Origin: BOG-908 sp964242035
GTDB lineage: Bacteria > Pseudomonadota > Alphaproteobacteria > Acetobacterales > Acetobacteraceae
Direction: 5' to 3'
Assembly: GCA_964242035.1 (NCBI GenBank)
Contig: CAXTCL010000009.1
Coordinates: 1-36,842, forward strand
Length of the DNA: 36,842 bases
Position 1 is the first letter of the stretch; every line of letters starts with the position of its first letter. The translations under genes were made by a program, and so were the position numbers. Positions 15,962-24,344 of this stretch are shown piece by piece. The notes under the pieces were generated by a model that saw only the letters and a list, made by a program, of their open reading frames with translations, had not been told where the DNA came from and ran no database searches.

Positions 15962-16854
15962 GCGGCGCCGCGCACGTTCGTGTAGATCGCCATCAGCGTA
16001 TGCGCCGCGCAGATGAACATACGCGAGCGGTTGCGTCCGCCGAATGTCAGGTTGGAAACCGTGCCCCCGGTAAGTATCTTGCCGAGCAGCACGCCCTCGG
16101 GACTGACGCAGTGCACGCCGTCGCCGGCGCTGGTCCACACGCGGCCGTCCTGGTCGCAGCGGAAGCCGTCGGCCAGCCCGGGCGAGACGGTGTGGAACAC
16201 ATCGCCGCCGGCCAGCCGGCAACCATCCTGCACGGCGAATGCGCGTATGTGGCGGGGATCGTCCGGCGCGAACTGCCCGCCGGTCTCGGCGATGTAGAGC
16301 GTGCGTTCGTCGGGCGAAAAGCACAGCCCGTTCGGTCCGGTGAAATCGTCTGCGACCACGGTCAGCCTGCCGGATGCCGGGTCCAGCCGATAGACGCGCG
16401 CCGGCAATTCCGATTCCTGCTTGCCGCCTTCGTAATCCGTGTTGATCCCGTAATGCGGGTCGCTGAACCAGATGCCGCCGTCGCTGTGCACCACCACGTC
16501 GTTCGGGCTGTTCAGCCGCCGGCCTTCGTAAGTGTCCGCCAGCACGGTCAAGGTGCCGTCAAGCTCGGTGCGTGTCACACAGCGATTTTTGTGGGAACAG
16601 CCGATCAGCCGGCCCTGCCTGTCGCGCGTATGGCCGTTCTCGAAACCCGACGGTTCGCGGAACACGCTGATACCGCTGTCTTCCGTCCAGCGCAGGATGC
16701 GGTCGTTGGGGATGTCGCTTACCAGAAGCTGGTTCGCATCACCGAACCACACCGGCCCTTCCAGCCACCCGAAATCTTCGCCCAGCGTCTGCAAGGTCGC
16801 GTTCTGCAGGATCAGGCGGCGGAACGCCGGGTCGATGATTTCGTAGGTGCCCAT
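15952..16854 (-). CDS. SMP-30/gluconolactonase-like lactonase
   Basis: 300-residue six-bladed beta-propeller of the SMP-30/gluconolactonase/LRE family, metal-dependent hydrolases that open sugar lactones. The metal and active-site positions look intact: E32 in WLEGPVW, NSPNDVVVHSDGGIWFSDP, GPNGLCFSPDE and the Asp in LADGFRCDQDGRVW. No signal peptide is visible. ATG 16854 (MGTYEIID) begins 8 bases after the cupin gene. In a cluster with a GMC oxidoreductase, a simple model is that the oxidoreductase yields a lactone that this enzyme hydrolyses; that is inference. Confidence 0.9.
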   Translation of the reverse strand: MGTYEIIDPAFRRLILQNATLQTLGEDFGWLEGPVWFGDANQLLVSDIPNDRILRWTEDSGISVFREPSGFENGHTRDRQGRLIGCSHKNRCVTRTELDGTLTVLADTYEGRRLNSPNDVVVHSDGGIWFSDPHYGINTDYEGGKQESELPARVYRLDPASGRLTVVADDFTGPNGLCFSPDERTLYIAETGGQFAPDDPRHIRAFAVQDGCRLAGGDVFHTVSPGLADGFRCDQDGRVWTSAGDGVHCVSPEGVLLGKILTGGTVSNLTFGGRNRSRMFICAAHTLMAIYTNVRGAAWP

Positions 16855-16862
16855 CGTGCGTG

Positions 16863-17312
16863 CTAGCTGAAATGGCCTGGTTTGCGCACCGGCGGGATGT
16901 GCAACTGCACCGTCATCAGCACGGCTGGCTCGTCGCCGACCTGGCCGCTCTTGTGGCCTTGCCGCCCCTGCGCATCGCGCGTGCAGCCCTGGTCTTCGCC
17001 GAACGAGATCTCGCCTGGTCCCATCTCGATGCGCGTGCCGTCCATCGCCTCCACCCACCAGCGTCCTGACAGCGGCACGATCCATTGCGGCGCCGGATTT
17101 TCATGCCAATCGCCAACCCAGCCGACCGGCTGCACGGTGAACACCGTTGTCGCCTCCGAGCGCGGCTGCTTGTCATTCCACTGCGGATCGGCCGGCCCCA
17201 CGCCATGCAGGTCGAACGCTGTCAAAAAGCAGCGCTGCTGGTGGCTCACACCGTGCTCGTCCACCCAAAGATGCCAGTATCCAACAGAAGGCTTCTCGCC
17301 TGGATCGCTCAT
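16863..17312 (-). CDS. Cupin-domain protein
   Basis: 149-residue single-domain cupin. The pattern WHENPAPQWIVPLSGRWWVEAMDGTRIEMGPGEISFGEDQ fits cupin motif 1 with a conserved Gly-rich turn and GPGE; motif 2 is near GHKSGQVGDEPAVLMTVQL. It lacks a signal peptide, so it is cytosolic and may be a small dioxygenase, isomerase or sugar-binding protein. Its ATG overlaps the DoxX stop by 4 bases (ATGA), so translation is coupled. No specific function can be read. Confidence 0.8.
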   Translation of the reverse strand: MSDPGEKPSVGYWHLWVDEHGVSHQQRCFLTAFDLHGVGPADPQWNDKQPRSEATTVFTVQPVGWVGDWHENPAPQWIVPLSGRWWVEAMDGTRIEMGPGEISFGEDQGCTRDAQGRQGHKSGQVGDEPAVLMTVQLHIPPVRKPGHFS

Positions 17313-17773
17313 GGGGACACCGGCTGCGTGTAAGGGTGGGTGGAAGCGAGCGGGTTGGCGAAGAACGCGTCAAGCCCGCCATGCACGCCGACGACGAGCA
17401 GCAGGAAACCGCCCGCCAGCGAGAAGTTCTTCAGGAAATCCCAGAACAGGTTGCGGGCCTTGCTGTCACCCGCGCGCCAGAAATCGCCAGGGCGCCAGAA
17501 CTGCTTCCACAGCAGCGCCGTCACCATGCAGTAGCCGGCCATGATCAGCCCCGCCGCGCGGTCCGCGGTCCCGGTCAGTATGGCAATCGGCATCAGGATC
17601 TCCACCGACAACCCGACCAGTATCAAAACCACCGCGAGCACGCCGGGCGCGATCTGACTCGCCTGCCCGACGGCACCACGGAAGTTGATTATCTTGTCCA
17701 GCGCGCTGAACGGGAAGAACAGCATGACGAGCAGATAGCGCGTGGCCAACGTCGCCAGCACGGCCAACGTCAT
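17309..17773 (-). CDS. DoxX-family membrane protein
   Basis: 154 residues with four hydrophobic segments: near 5-22, 43-65, 70-88 and 115-130. This is the usual length and topology of DoxX-like proteins, and the N-terminal RYLLVMLFFPFSALDKIINF is typical of the family. DoxX proteins are thought to work with oxidoreductases in the membrane, sometimes as a quinone-linked subunit. Here it overlaps both neighbours by 4 bases, with the GMC oxidoreductase upstream, which suggests that it anchors or supplies an electron route for that enzyme. The partner role is inferred. Confidence 0.82.
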   Translation of the reverse strand: MTLAVLATLATRYLLVMLFFPFSALDKIINFRGAVGQASQIAPGVLAVVLILVGLSVEILMPIAILTGTADRAAGLIMAGYCMVTALLWKQFWRPGDFWRAGDSKARNLFWDFLKNFSLAGGFLLLVVGVHGGLDAFFANPLASTHPYTQPVSP

Positions 17774-19332
17774 GCCGCCAGCCTTTCCTGCAGGTGGGCG
17801 GCCACACGCAAGGCGTTGGCGATGATCGTCAGCGTCGGGTTCACCGCGCCGATCGACGGAAAGAAACTCGCATCGGTCACGTATAAATTGTCCAGCTCAT
17901 GCGCACGACAGTTCAGGTCCAGCACGGAGCTGGCCGGATCGGTGCCGAACCGCAGCGTGCCCGCCTGGTGCGCCGTGCCGCTGATCGGGATGTCCTTCCC
18001 CAGATACAGGTTTCGCTCCACCATCACCGGATGCGCGCCAAGCTTGCTCATGTGATGCTCGAGCTTCTTGCGCAACCGCCGATGCGCCTCCTGTCCCTGC
18101 TCCTTCACGTCCAGAACCACGCGGTCGCCATCATAGTAGATGCGGTTCTCCGCACGCGGCAGATCCTCCGACGACAGCCAGAAATCCATCGAATGCAACG
18201 CCATCTTGTCGAACGGCAGGTCGGGCAGCCACTCCAGCCAGCCCGGCAGCGCTTCGCCCTTGATTTGTTCCGCATGCGAGCTGGCGCACATCTGTATCAG
18301 CCCAAGCGGATAGTCCCAATCATCCGTGCCGAAATAGTAGTCGCCCACCGCCAGTGTCTTCTGGAACACGGTGTCATTGCGCTCCTTCATCAGCGCCATC
18401 AGCACGGACTGGTTGTGCCGCATGTAATTCCGCCCGACCTGGCCCGACCCGTTCGCCAAACCATGCGGATGCGCGTCGTTCGCCGAACGCAGCATCAGCA
18501 ACGCCGACGACAGCGCGCCGCACGCCACAACCACGATGTCCGCCGTATAACGCTCCTGCGCGCCGGCGCGCTCCACCTGCACGCCCGTCACGCTCCGCCC
18601 GGCTGCATCGGTTTCCAGCTTCGAGACATACGCGTTCACCAACAGCTCTACATTCGGGTGCGCCGCAAGCGTCGGATCGACACACATCACCTGCGCATCC
18701 GCCTTGCCGTTCAGCAAACACGGAAACCCGTCAAATGCATCGCACCGTATGCAAATGCTCGTCGGTGTCGGCTTGCCGTCGCGCTCGTCCAGCTTGATAC
18801 CGAGCGGCAGATGAAACGGATGCAGTCCTTCGCTTGCAAGTCCCTCTGCCAGCGCCTGCACCCGCGGCTCGTGACTGACAGCCGGATGCGGATAAGGCCC
18901 GCTTGCCGGCGGCTCCAACGGGTCTTCGCCGCGCTGCCCATGCACGGCGAACAATTTCTCCGCCTCCGTATAAAACGGCTCGAAATCCGCATATCCGAGC
19001 GGCCAGGCCGGCGAGATACCTTCCTGGTGCACCACCTCGCCAAAATCGCGCTCGCGCAGCCGGAACAGCGCCGCGCCGTAAACCTTGGAGTTGCCGCCGA
19101 CGTAATAATGCAGACCGGGGTGGAACGTCTCGCCCTTGCTGCCATACCAGGTGTCCGTGCACTGGTAGGCGCCATCGACGAACACCGTCTTGGAGTCCCA
19201 GTTGAATTTGGTACGCGGCAGGTAGTCGCCCCGCTCGATCAGAAGGATGCGCTTTCCCGTGGGCGCCAGCCGGTGGACCAACGAGGCGCCCCCCGGGCCG
19301 CTGCCAATCACGATGAGGTCGTAATGCGGCAT
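17770..19332 (-). CDS. GMC family FAD-dependent oxidoreductase
   Basis: 520 residues. The FAD-binding Rossmann motif is VIGSGPGGASLVHRLA at the N-terminus, followed by GGNSKVYGAALFRLRERDF and the conserved C-terminal block NLYVTDASFFPSIGAVNPTLTIIANALR. A Cys-containing insertion ICIRCDAFDGFPCLL (about residues 200-215) resembles that of membrane-linked sugar/gluconate-type GMC dehydrogenases. No signal peptide is visible. The start is ATG 19332 (MPHYDLIVIGSG); the frame continues upstream only through repeat E13. It is the first gene of the coupled set GMC-DoxX-cupin-SMP-30-VOC. The substrate is probably a sugar or polyol, by association with SMP-30. Confidence 0.88.
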   Translation of the reverse strand: MPHYDLIVIGSGPGGASLVHRLAPTGKRILLIERGDYLPRTKFNWDSKTVFVDGAYQCTDTWYGSKGETFHPGLHYYVGGNSKVYGAALFRLRERDFGEVVHQEGISPAWPLGYADFEPFYTEAEKLFAVHGQRGEDPLEPPASGPYPHPAVSHEPRVQALAEGLASEGLHPFHLPLGIKLDERDGKPTPTSICIRCDAFDGFPCLLNGKADAQVMCVDPTLAAHPNVELLVNAYVSKLETDAAGRSVTGVQVERAGAQERYTADIVVVACGALSSALLMLRSANDAHPHGLANGSGQVGRNYMRHNQSVLMALMKERNDTVFQKTLAVGDYYFGTDDWDYPLGLIQMCASSHAEQIKGEALPGWLEWLPDLPFDKMALHSMDFWLSSEDLPRAENRIYYDGDRVVLDVKEQGQEAHRRLRKKLEHHMSKLGAHPVMVERNLYLGKDIPISGTAHQAGTLRFGTDPASSVLDLNCRAHELDNLYVTDASFFPSIGAVNPTLTIIANALRVAAHLQERLAA

Positions 19333-19385
19333 GTGTCCTCCGTCAGCGGCGTCTTTAGGAAACCGGGGGGCGAAGGATAGTTCCG

Positions 19386-19571
19386 CGAAGGAAGGAAGGC
19401 CTTCTTTTTTGAAAAAAAGAAGCAAAAAACTTTTGCTCCCCCGCCTGCATCAAGGCGTGCCCAGGTTCTGCAAACGCGCAAACTGGCAGAACCAGCGCGC
19501 ACCGTGGTGCAGGCGCCAGGAACAAAAGTTTTTTGCTTCTTTTTTTCAAAAAAGAAGGCCTTCCTTCCTTG
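19386..19571. repeat. Palindromic element E13 (arms A/A, long centre): best example
   Basis: Nearly perfect long palindrome between the aldo/keto reductase end and the GMC gene start. Arms 19390-19440 and 19520-19570. The centre has an outer pair CGCCTGCATCAAGG/CGTGGTGCAGGCG and an inner hairpin GGTTCTGC/GCAGAACC. A good reference copy for alignment. Confidence 0.92.
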
Positions 19572-19577
19572 CCTTCC

Positions 19578-20630
19578 CTACCGAGCATTCCCCCGCCCAA
19601 GCTCCGCCAGCATCTTCCCCCGCGCGCCCTGCGTCTCGAACATCCAGCCGGGATACTCCCGCGGCAGCACGCTCACCTGGTCCAGCGTGTCCAGTTCCGC
19701 CTCGCTCAGTGCAACCTCGGTCGCCTTGATGTTGTCCTCGAGCTGTTCCAGCTTTTTCGCACCGATGATCACGCTGCTCACCACGCGCCGGTGCAGCAGC
19801 CAGGCGAGTGCCACCTGCGCCACCGACACGCCGTGCGCCTCGGCGATCGGCCGCATGGCGTCGATGCAGTCGAACGCGCGCGGCCGGTCCACCGGCGGGA
19901 AGTCGAACTGCGCACGTCGGCCGTCAGCCGGCTGCGCGTCGTCGCGCCCGTACTTGCCGCTAAGGAGGCCGCCGGCCAGCGGGCTCCATACTAGCAGGCC
20001 CACGGTCTCGGAGCGCAGCATCGGCACGATCTCGCGCTCCAGGTCCCGCCCCGCCAGCGTGTAGTAAGCCTGCAGGCTTTCGAACCGCGCCAGACCCTCG
20101 CGTTCGGCGATGCCCAGCGCCTTCATGATCTGCCAGGCCGCCCAGTTGGACACGCCGACGTATCGCACGTGCCCGTGCTGGACCAGCGTATCGAGCGCGC
20201 GCACCGTCTCCTCGATCGGCGTGATCGGGTCGAAACCGTGTATCTGGTAGAGGTCGATGTGGTCCATCTGCAGCCGCTTGAGGCTGGCCTTGACCGCGTC
20301 GATCAGATGGATGCGCGAGTTGCCGCGCTCGTTCAGCCCCGGACCCATCTGGCCGAACGCCTTGGTCGCCACCACCACCTGCCCGCGCGGGATCTTCAGG
20401 TCGCGCAGCGCCTGGCCGGTGATCTGCTCGGACAGGCCCTCCGAATACACATCGGCGGTGTCGAAGAAGTTGATACCCGCGTCGATCGCGCGGCCGACCA
20501 GGCGCCCGGCTTCCTGTTGTTGCAGCGCGCCGATCTTCTGCCACATGCCTTCGCCGCCGCCGAACGTCATGGTGCCGAGGCAGAGCTCGGAGACGAGCAG
20601 GCCGGTGCGGCCTAGTTTGTTGTTGCGCAT
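19578..20630 (-). CDS. Aldo/keto reductase
   Basis: 350-residue NADPH-dependent (beta/alpha)8 oxidoreductase. The catalytic tetrad is visible: Asp and Tyr in FFDTADVYSEG, Lys in VVVATKAFG, His in YQIHGFD. Cofactor-binding features VGVSNWAAWQ and SSVIIGAKKLEQLEDN are conserved. The close match to the general-stress-protein-69/YajO-like branch (KLGRTGLLVSELCLGTMTFGGG) suggests broad aldehyde/ketone reduction. ATG 20630 is clear. It lies between elements E13 and E14 on the minus strand and could be co-transcribed with its upstream glycosyltransferase. Confidence 0.92.
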   Translation of the reverse strand: MRNNKLGRTGLLVSELCLGTMTFGGGEGMWQKIGALQQQEAGRLVGRAIDAGINFFDTADVYSEGLSEQITGQALRDLKIPRGQVVVATKAFGQMGPGLNERGNSRIHLIDAVKASLKRLQMDHIDLYQIHGFDPITPIEETVRALDTLVQHGHVRYVGVSNWAAWQIMKALGIAEREGLARFESLQAYYTLAGRDLEREIVPMLRSETVGLLVWSPLAGGLLSGKYGRDDAQPADGRRAQFDFPPVDRPRAFDCIDAMRPIAEAHGVSVAQVALAWLLHRRVVSSVIIGAKKLEQLEDNIKATEVALSEAELDTLDQVSVLPREYPGWMFETQGARGKMLAELGRGNAR

Positions 20631-20650
20631 TTCGGGGAGACTTTCAGAAG

Positions 20651-20835
20651 TAAGAAAGCAAGCAGTTCTTTTTTGAAAAAAAGAACCAAAAAACTTTTGC
20701 TACCCCGCCTGCACGAAGGAGCGCGCTGGTTCTGCGGATACGTATACTGGCAGACTCAGGCCCGGCCGTGGTGCAGGCGGGAGATTAAAAGTTTTTTGCT
20801 TCTTTCTTTCAAAAAAGAAGGCCTTGCTTACTTCC
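20651..20835. repeat. Palindromic element E14 (arms C/A, long centre)
   Basis: Full copy between the glycosyltransferase end and the aldo/keto reductase start. The left stem is GTTCTTTTTT/AAAAAAGAAC; the right A stem has one C-A mismatch. The centre is CCCGCCTGCACGAAGG ... CGTGGTGCAGGCGGG with inner GGTTCTGC. Its right border provides the glycosyltransferase stop (TAAGCAAGG). Confidence 0.9.
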
Positions 20836-21931
20836 CTAACGCCGCCACCCGCCCCGCATTTCCCGCCCACGTATAATTCCGCGCCTCCAGCTCCTCTCGC
20901 GCCGCCATCCCAAGCCGCGCCCTCAGTGCCGGCTCGGCGATCAGCCGCTCCACCGCGCCCCACATGCCGTCCTGCCCAAACAGCAGCGCCGTCTGCGCGT
21001 GCGTCAGGATCTCCCGAATGTTGGGCTGGTCCGGCGCCACGATCGCGCAGCCGGCGGCCATGTAGTCGAAGATCTTCAGCGGCGAGGCATACGGCGTGGC
21101 GCTGGGCTGCAACGCGATGTCGAACCCGGTGACTGCGGCCGGCACCTCCGCCGGCTGCACCAGGCCGGTGAGACGGACGCGGTCGCTGATGCCGAGCCGG
21201 GCGGCAAGAGCGGTCAGGTCCGGGATCGCCGGGCCGTCACCCACCACCACCAGGCGGGTGTGGGCCGGACCGCCGGCCATGCCTTCGATCACCCGGTCCA
21301 GCCCGTGCCAGGCGCGTACGAAGCCCACGAAGCCGAGGGTGACGGTGCCGTCCGCCGGCGCCGGGGGGCGCGGCGGGAAGCGGGCGAGGTCTATGCCGTT
21401 CGGGATCACCGCGATGCGGGCGCCGTCCACGCCGGCTTCCGCCACGATATCCGCCAGCACCTGGGTCACCGGCAGCACGGACGTGGCGCTGCGCCACGTC
21501 CAGTGTTCCAGCTGGCGCGCCAGGCCGGCCAGGCGCAGGCCGCCGTGCTTTTCGCGTTCCAGCGCCAGCGGCGAGTTCACTTCCAGCAGCAGGCGCACGC
21601 CGTGCCGGCGGGCGAGCCAGGCGCCGGCGAGAAAATACAGGTTGCAACGCTCGTACACCATATCCGGCCGCATCTCCCGCCAGGCGGCTTTCAGGCGGCG
21701 GTAGGCCGGGACATTGTAAGCCAGCTCTGCCAACTCACCGAGTGCGCCGGGCAGCAGCCGGCGCAGGCGCGCCACCAGGCTGCTCTCGCCGCCGAACTTG
21801 GCGTTCTCGTAGAAGCTGGGGCCGACGACGCGCACCTCGTGGCCGGCCTCTCGCAGCGCGCGCACCAGCTCCTCGATGTGCACGCCCTGGCCGTCATGCG
21901 AGTTGATGCGGTGGCTATACAGTATGCGCAT
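20828..21931 (-). CDS. Group 1/4 glycosyltransferase (GT-B fold)
   Basis: 367 residues. N-terminal Rossmann half: MRILYSHRINSHDGQGVHIEELVRAL. C-terminal donor half: VIPNGIDLARFPP, LGFVGFVRAWHGLDRVIE, VVVGDGP and SPLKIFDYMAAGCAIVAPD, the last corresponding to the family EX7E-type region with Asp for the first Glu. It probably transfers a nucleotide-activated sugar to a surface glycan; donor and acceptor are unknown. It starts 11 bases after the end of the Tat-exported protein, so they are probably one operon. The stop lies on the border of element E14. Confidence 0.9.
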   Translation of the reverse strand: MRILYSHRINSHDGQGVHIEELVRALREAGHEVRVVGPSFYENAKFGGESSLVARLRRLLPGALGELAELAYNVPAYRRLKAAWREMRPDMVYERCNLYFLAGAWLARRHGVRLLLEVNSPLALEREKHGGLRLAGLARQLEHWTWRSATSVLPVTQVLADIVAEAGVDGARIAVIPNGIDLARFPPRPPAPADGTVTLGFVGFVRAWHGLDRVIEGMAGGPAHTRLVVVGDGPAIPDLTALAARLGISDRVRLTGLVQPAEVPAAVTGFDIALQPSATPYASPLKIFDYMAAGCAIVAPDQPNIREILTHAQTALLFGQDGMWGAVERLIAEPALRARLGMAAREELEARNYTWAGNAGRVAALGK

Positions 21932-21942
21932 GGGGGCGGCTG

Positions 21943-23121
21943 CTACTGCGGAAACGGGTTTGCGCCAAGCTGGGCCAGCGCCGCCCAGGCGGTGGGCGCC
22001 AGATGCGGGCGGCGGTAATACAGGAAGTCCGGCGCGCTGGCGTCCAGCCCGATGGAGAGGCCGGTGGTAAGCGTGGGGGTGGTGGACGCGTAAATGAGCC
22101 CGCCGGGTGCGGTGTTGGCGCGCAAAGTGGCCATTAGCCGGGCCGGATCACGCCCTGCGCGGCGCTCGGTCAGCGCGGTGATCGCCGTGCCTTCCAGCCA
22201 GATGCCGTCGCGGTCCGTGTTGAAGTCCACGCCGGCGATCTCGGCGGCCGGCGCGCCTTCCGGCAGGCCGTGGCGCGTCAACACCCAGTCCAGCGCGCGG
22301 CCCCAGCCCGGGCGGGCCCAATCTTGACGAGCACTGGCGGCCAGCAGCGGCCAGAGGTTCGCATCCACCGCGGAATGCAGGTTCAGGCTGCCGTCCGGCC
22401 TCAGGCCGGTGGCGAAGCGGCCTTCGCCGGCCTGCCACATGCTGGCGACGAAATCCCTGGCATGGTCTGCTGCCTGCGTGCGGCCGAGCGCGCCGAAGGC
22501 GGCGGCCAGATCGATGTTATGCTCGGTGCTGACCCAGGCGAGGCGTTGCGGTTCGGGCTCGAAGCCCAGGAACCCGCCGGCGTAGCCGTGCGGCGCGCGC
22601 ACATGCGCCTCCACCCAGTCCGCGGCGCGTTCGGCCGGCCCGCGCCAGGCGGGGCCGAGGCCGATCCACAGCAGCATCGCCCAGGCCATGTTGCCGGTGG
22701 CGGTGCCCACCTGGTAGCCGTCCTCGTACCAGCGCCCTGCAGTCGCATCCCACGAGCCGGGCAGGCGGTAGGCGTCGCGTCCTGGCGAGGGCCCGGCCCA
22801 ATAGGCGTTGCGCAGACGGCCGTCTTTCCAGAAGCGGTCTTGGGCTTGCGCCAGGGCCAGGGCGTCGCCCAGCCGGCGGGCGCCCTGTGTGTCGCCGGCA
22901 GCGAGCAGGGCCAGCCCGGCCACGGCGTTGTCATAGACGTAGGCGCAGCCGGCTTGGGTGCGGGTGAAATCGTCCGAGCCGGAGACGTCGTAGCTTTGCA
23001 GCAGGCCGGGGCCGGGTAGGGCGGCGGCGCGCTGGCTCAGGGTGGCTTGCCAGCTTGGCGTTGGGGGTAGGAGCGTCAGGGGCGCTGCGGCGAGGAGTTG
23101 GCGGCGCGTCGGGTTGGGCAA
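21943..23121 (-). CDS. Tat-signal protein, (alpha/alpha)6-barrel (six-hairpin glycosidase-like), function unknown
   Basis: 392 residues if started at TTG 23121, giving MPNPTRRQLLAAAPLTLL, a twin-arginine-like export signal. The mature part has repeated helix pairs with aromatic/acidic motifs (YDNAVAGLALLAAGD, YEDGYQVGTATGNMAWAMLLWIGLG, VSTEHNIDLAAAFGALG, DANLWPLLAASA, GVDFNTDRDGIWLEGTAITAL), suggestive of a six-hairpin glycosidase fold; I cannot name an enzyme family. It probably acts in the periplasm. The next gene is a glycosyltransferase 11 bases away, pointing to polysaccharide metabolism. Upstream frame is only repeat E15. Confidence 0.72.
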   Translation of the reverse strand: MPNPTRRQLLAAAPLTLLPPTPSWQATLSQRAAALPGPGLLQSYDVSGSDDFTRTQAGCAYVYDNAVAGLALLAAGDTQGARRLGDALALAQAQDRFWKDGRLRNAYWAGPSPGRDAYRLPGSWDATAGRWYEDGYQVGTATGNMAWAMLLWIGLGPAWRGPAERAADWVEAHVRAPHGYAGGFLGFEPEPQRLAWVSTEHNIDLAAAFGALGRTQAADHARDFVASMWQAGEGRFATGLRPDGSLNLHSAVDANLWPLLAASARQDWARPGWGRALDWVLTRHGLPEGAPAAEIAGVDFNTDRDGIWLEGTAITALTERRAGRDPARLMATLRANTAPGGLIYASTTPTLTTGLSIGLDASAPDFLYYRRPHLAPTAWAALAQLGANPFPQ

Positions 23122-23302
23122 GGAAGGCCTTCTTTTTTGAAAAAAAGAAGCAAAAAACTTTTGCTCCTGGCGCCTGCATCTAGGTTTCGTCTGCTTCTGC
23201 CGGTCCGTGCGTTTGCGGCTGAGGCGCATTACTGCGTGCAGGCGGGGGAGCAAAAGTTTTTTGGTCCTTTTTTTCAAAAAAGGACTGCTTGCTTTCTTCC
23301 TA
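23119..23302. repeat. Palindromic element E15 (arms A/B, long centre)
   Basis: Full copy between the TPR gene end and the Tat-protein start. The left arm is the A type. The right stem is GTCCTTTTTT/AAAAAAGGAC. The centre is GGCGCCTGCATCTAGG ... GCGTGCAGGCGGG. The TPR stop TAG replaces the usual TAA of the border (TAGGAAGAAAGC). Confidence 0.9.
23122..23133 (-). promoter_or_regulatory. Ribosome binding site of the Tat protein supplied by element E15
   Basis: On the minus strand the A arm reads AGAAGG (23128-23133), six bases before TTG 23121. The twin-arginine signal begins right at this TTG and no ATG precedes the first conserved residues, so the repeat seems to provide both the Shine-Dalgarno and the start codon. 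Confidence 0.55.
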
Positions 23303-24241
23303 CGCTTTCACCCCCAGCCGCGCCATGATGTTGGCAATGTCCGGCTCCCCGCTGGTCGCCGCCGCGATATCGGCGTTGCCGCCTGCCACATCCCCTTTCG
23401 TGCGCTTCGCGACACCACGGCCGTAGAGCGAGACCGTCAGGTCCGGGCGCGCGCGCAGCGCCTTGTCGTAATCGGCGATCGCCTTGTCCCACCGGTGCAT
23501 CTTCAGGTGCACCAGACCGAGCGTGTCGTAATTGCCGTTCTCATGTGTCTGCTTTTCGATCGCCTGTGTGCATGTCAGTTCCGCCATCTCCAGCAGGCCT
23601 GCGAGGCCTGCCACGTAGCAGTGGGTGCCCAGCACGTATTGTGGGTATAGCGGTTCGTTGTCGACGGCGCTCTGCAGGTCGGCCAGCGCCGCATCGTCTT
23701 CCTTGCGCAGCTCGTGCGCGATGCTGCTGAACGCGTACATGCGCGCCACGGTATGGGCGGTCACGTATTCATAGACACCGTGCCCGCCGCCTTCGTCACC
23801 CAGCCCGGCCTCGTAGGATTGTTTCCAGAAGGACGCGGTTGGTATCTTGCCTACATAAGCGAGGTCGGCGAGCGCGCGGTCGGCCTGACGCTGGCGCAGC
23901 TCGATGTTGGCGCGCATGATGAAGAGGTTCGCCGTGTCCGGGTGCATTGCCAGCGCGCGCGCCAGGTCGCTCAGCGCCTCCGGATAGCGGCCTTCTTCCA
24001 TGTAGAGGTTCGCACGCTCCACATAGGCCGCGGCAAATTGCGGCGCGTGGTCGATGACCTTGGTCGCCAGCGCCACCGCATCGGTGTAGTGCCCGTGATA
24101 CGCAGCGCGACTGCAGGTGATCAGCCGCTGGATGTCGCGCGGCGAGCCTTCGGTATCGGCCTCCGGCGCTGCCGCGGCGCAGACCGTAACGCCGATGGTG
24201 CAGAGTAGGCCGAGACATGACAGCCTGGCAAACCGGTTCAC
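23300..24241 (-). CDS. Exported tetratricopeptide-repeat protein
   Basis: 313 residues with an N-terminal signal peptide (MNRFARLSCLGLLCTIGVTVCAAAAPEA). At least four TPR-like helix pairs are visible: AVALATKVIDHAPQFAAAYV, PEALSDLARALAMHPDTANLF, ADRALADLAYVGKIP and KAIADYDKALRARPDLTVSLYGRG. It is probably a periplasmic protein-protein adaptor; no enzymatic motif is present. The start is GTG 24241 with a G-rich stretch upstream. It heads the minus-strand run towards the Tat protein and glycosyltransferase and is divergent from the PAP2 gene, with 103 bp between starts. Confidence 0.82.
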   Translation of the reverse strand: MNRFARLSCLGLLCTIGVTVCAAAAPEADTEGSPRDIQRLITCSRAAYHGHYTDAVALATKVIDHAPQFAAAYVERANLYMEEGRYPEALSDLARALAMHPDTANLFIMRANIELRQRQADRALADLAYVGKIPTASFWKQSYEAGLGDEGGGHGVYEYVTAHTVARMYAFSSIAHELRKEDDAALADLQSAVDNEPLYPQYVLGTHCYVAGLAGLLEMAELTCTQAIEKQTHENGNYDTLGLVHLKMHRWDKAIADYDKALRARPDLTVSLYGRGVAKRTKGDVAGGNADIAAATSGEPDIANIMARLGVKA

Positions 24242-24344
24242 TGCCCCACGCCCCCCTGAAACGATACCTTAACGTGACAGACTCGAGCCGCGCCTGTCCA
24301 GACTTGGCGGCGCCACCGCGTCACAGTTGCCGGAGCCGACCGCA

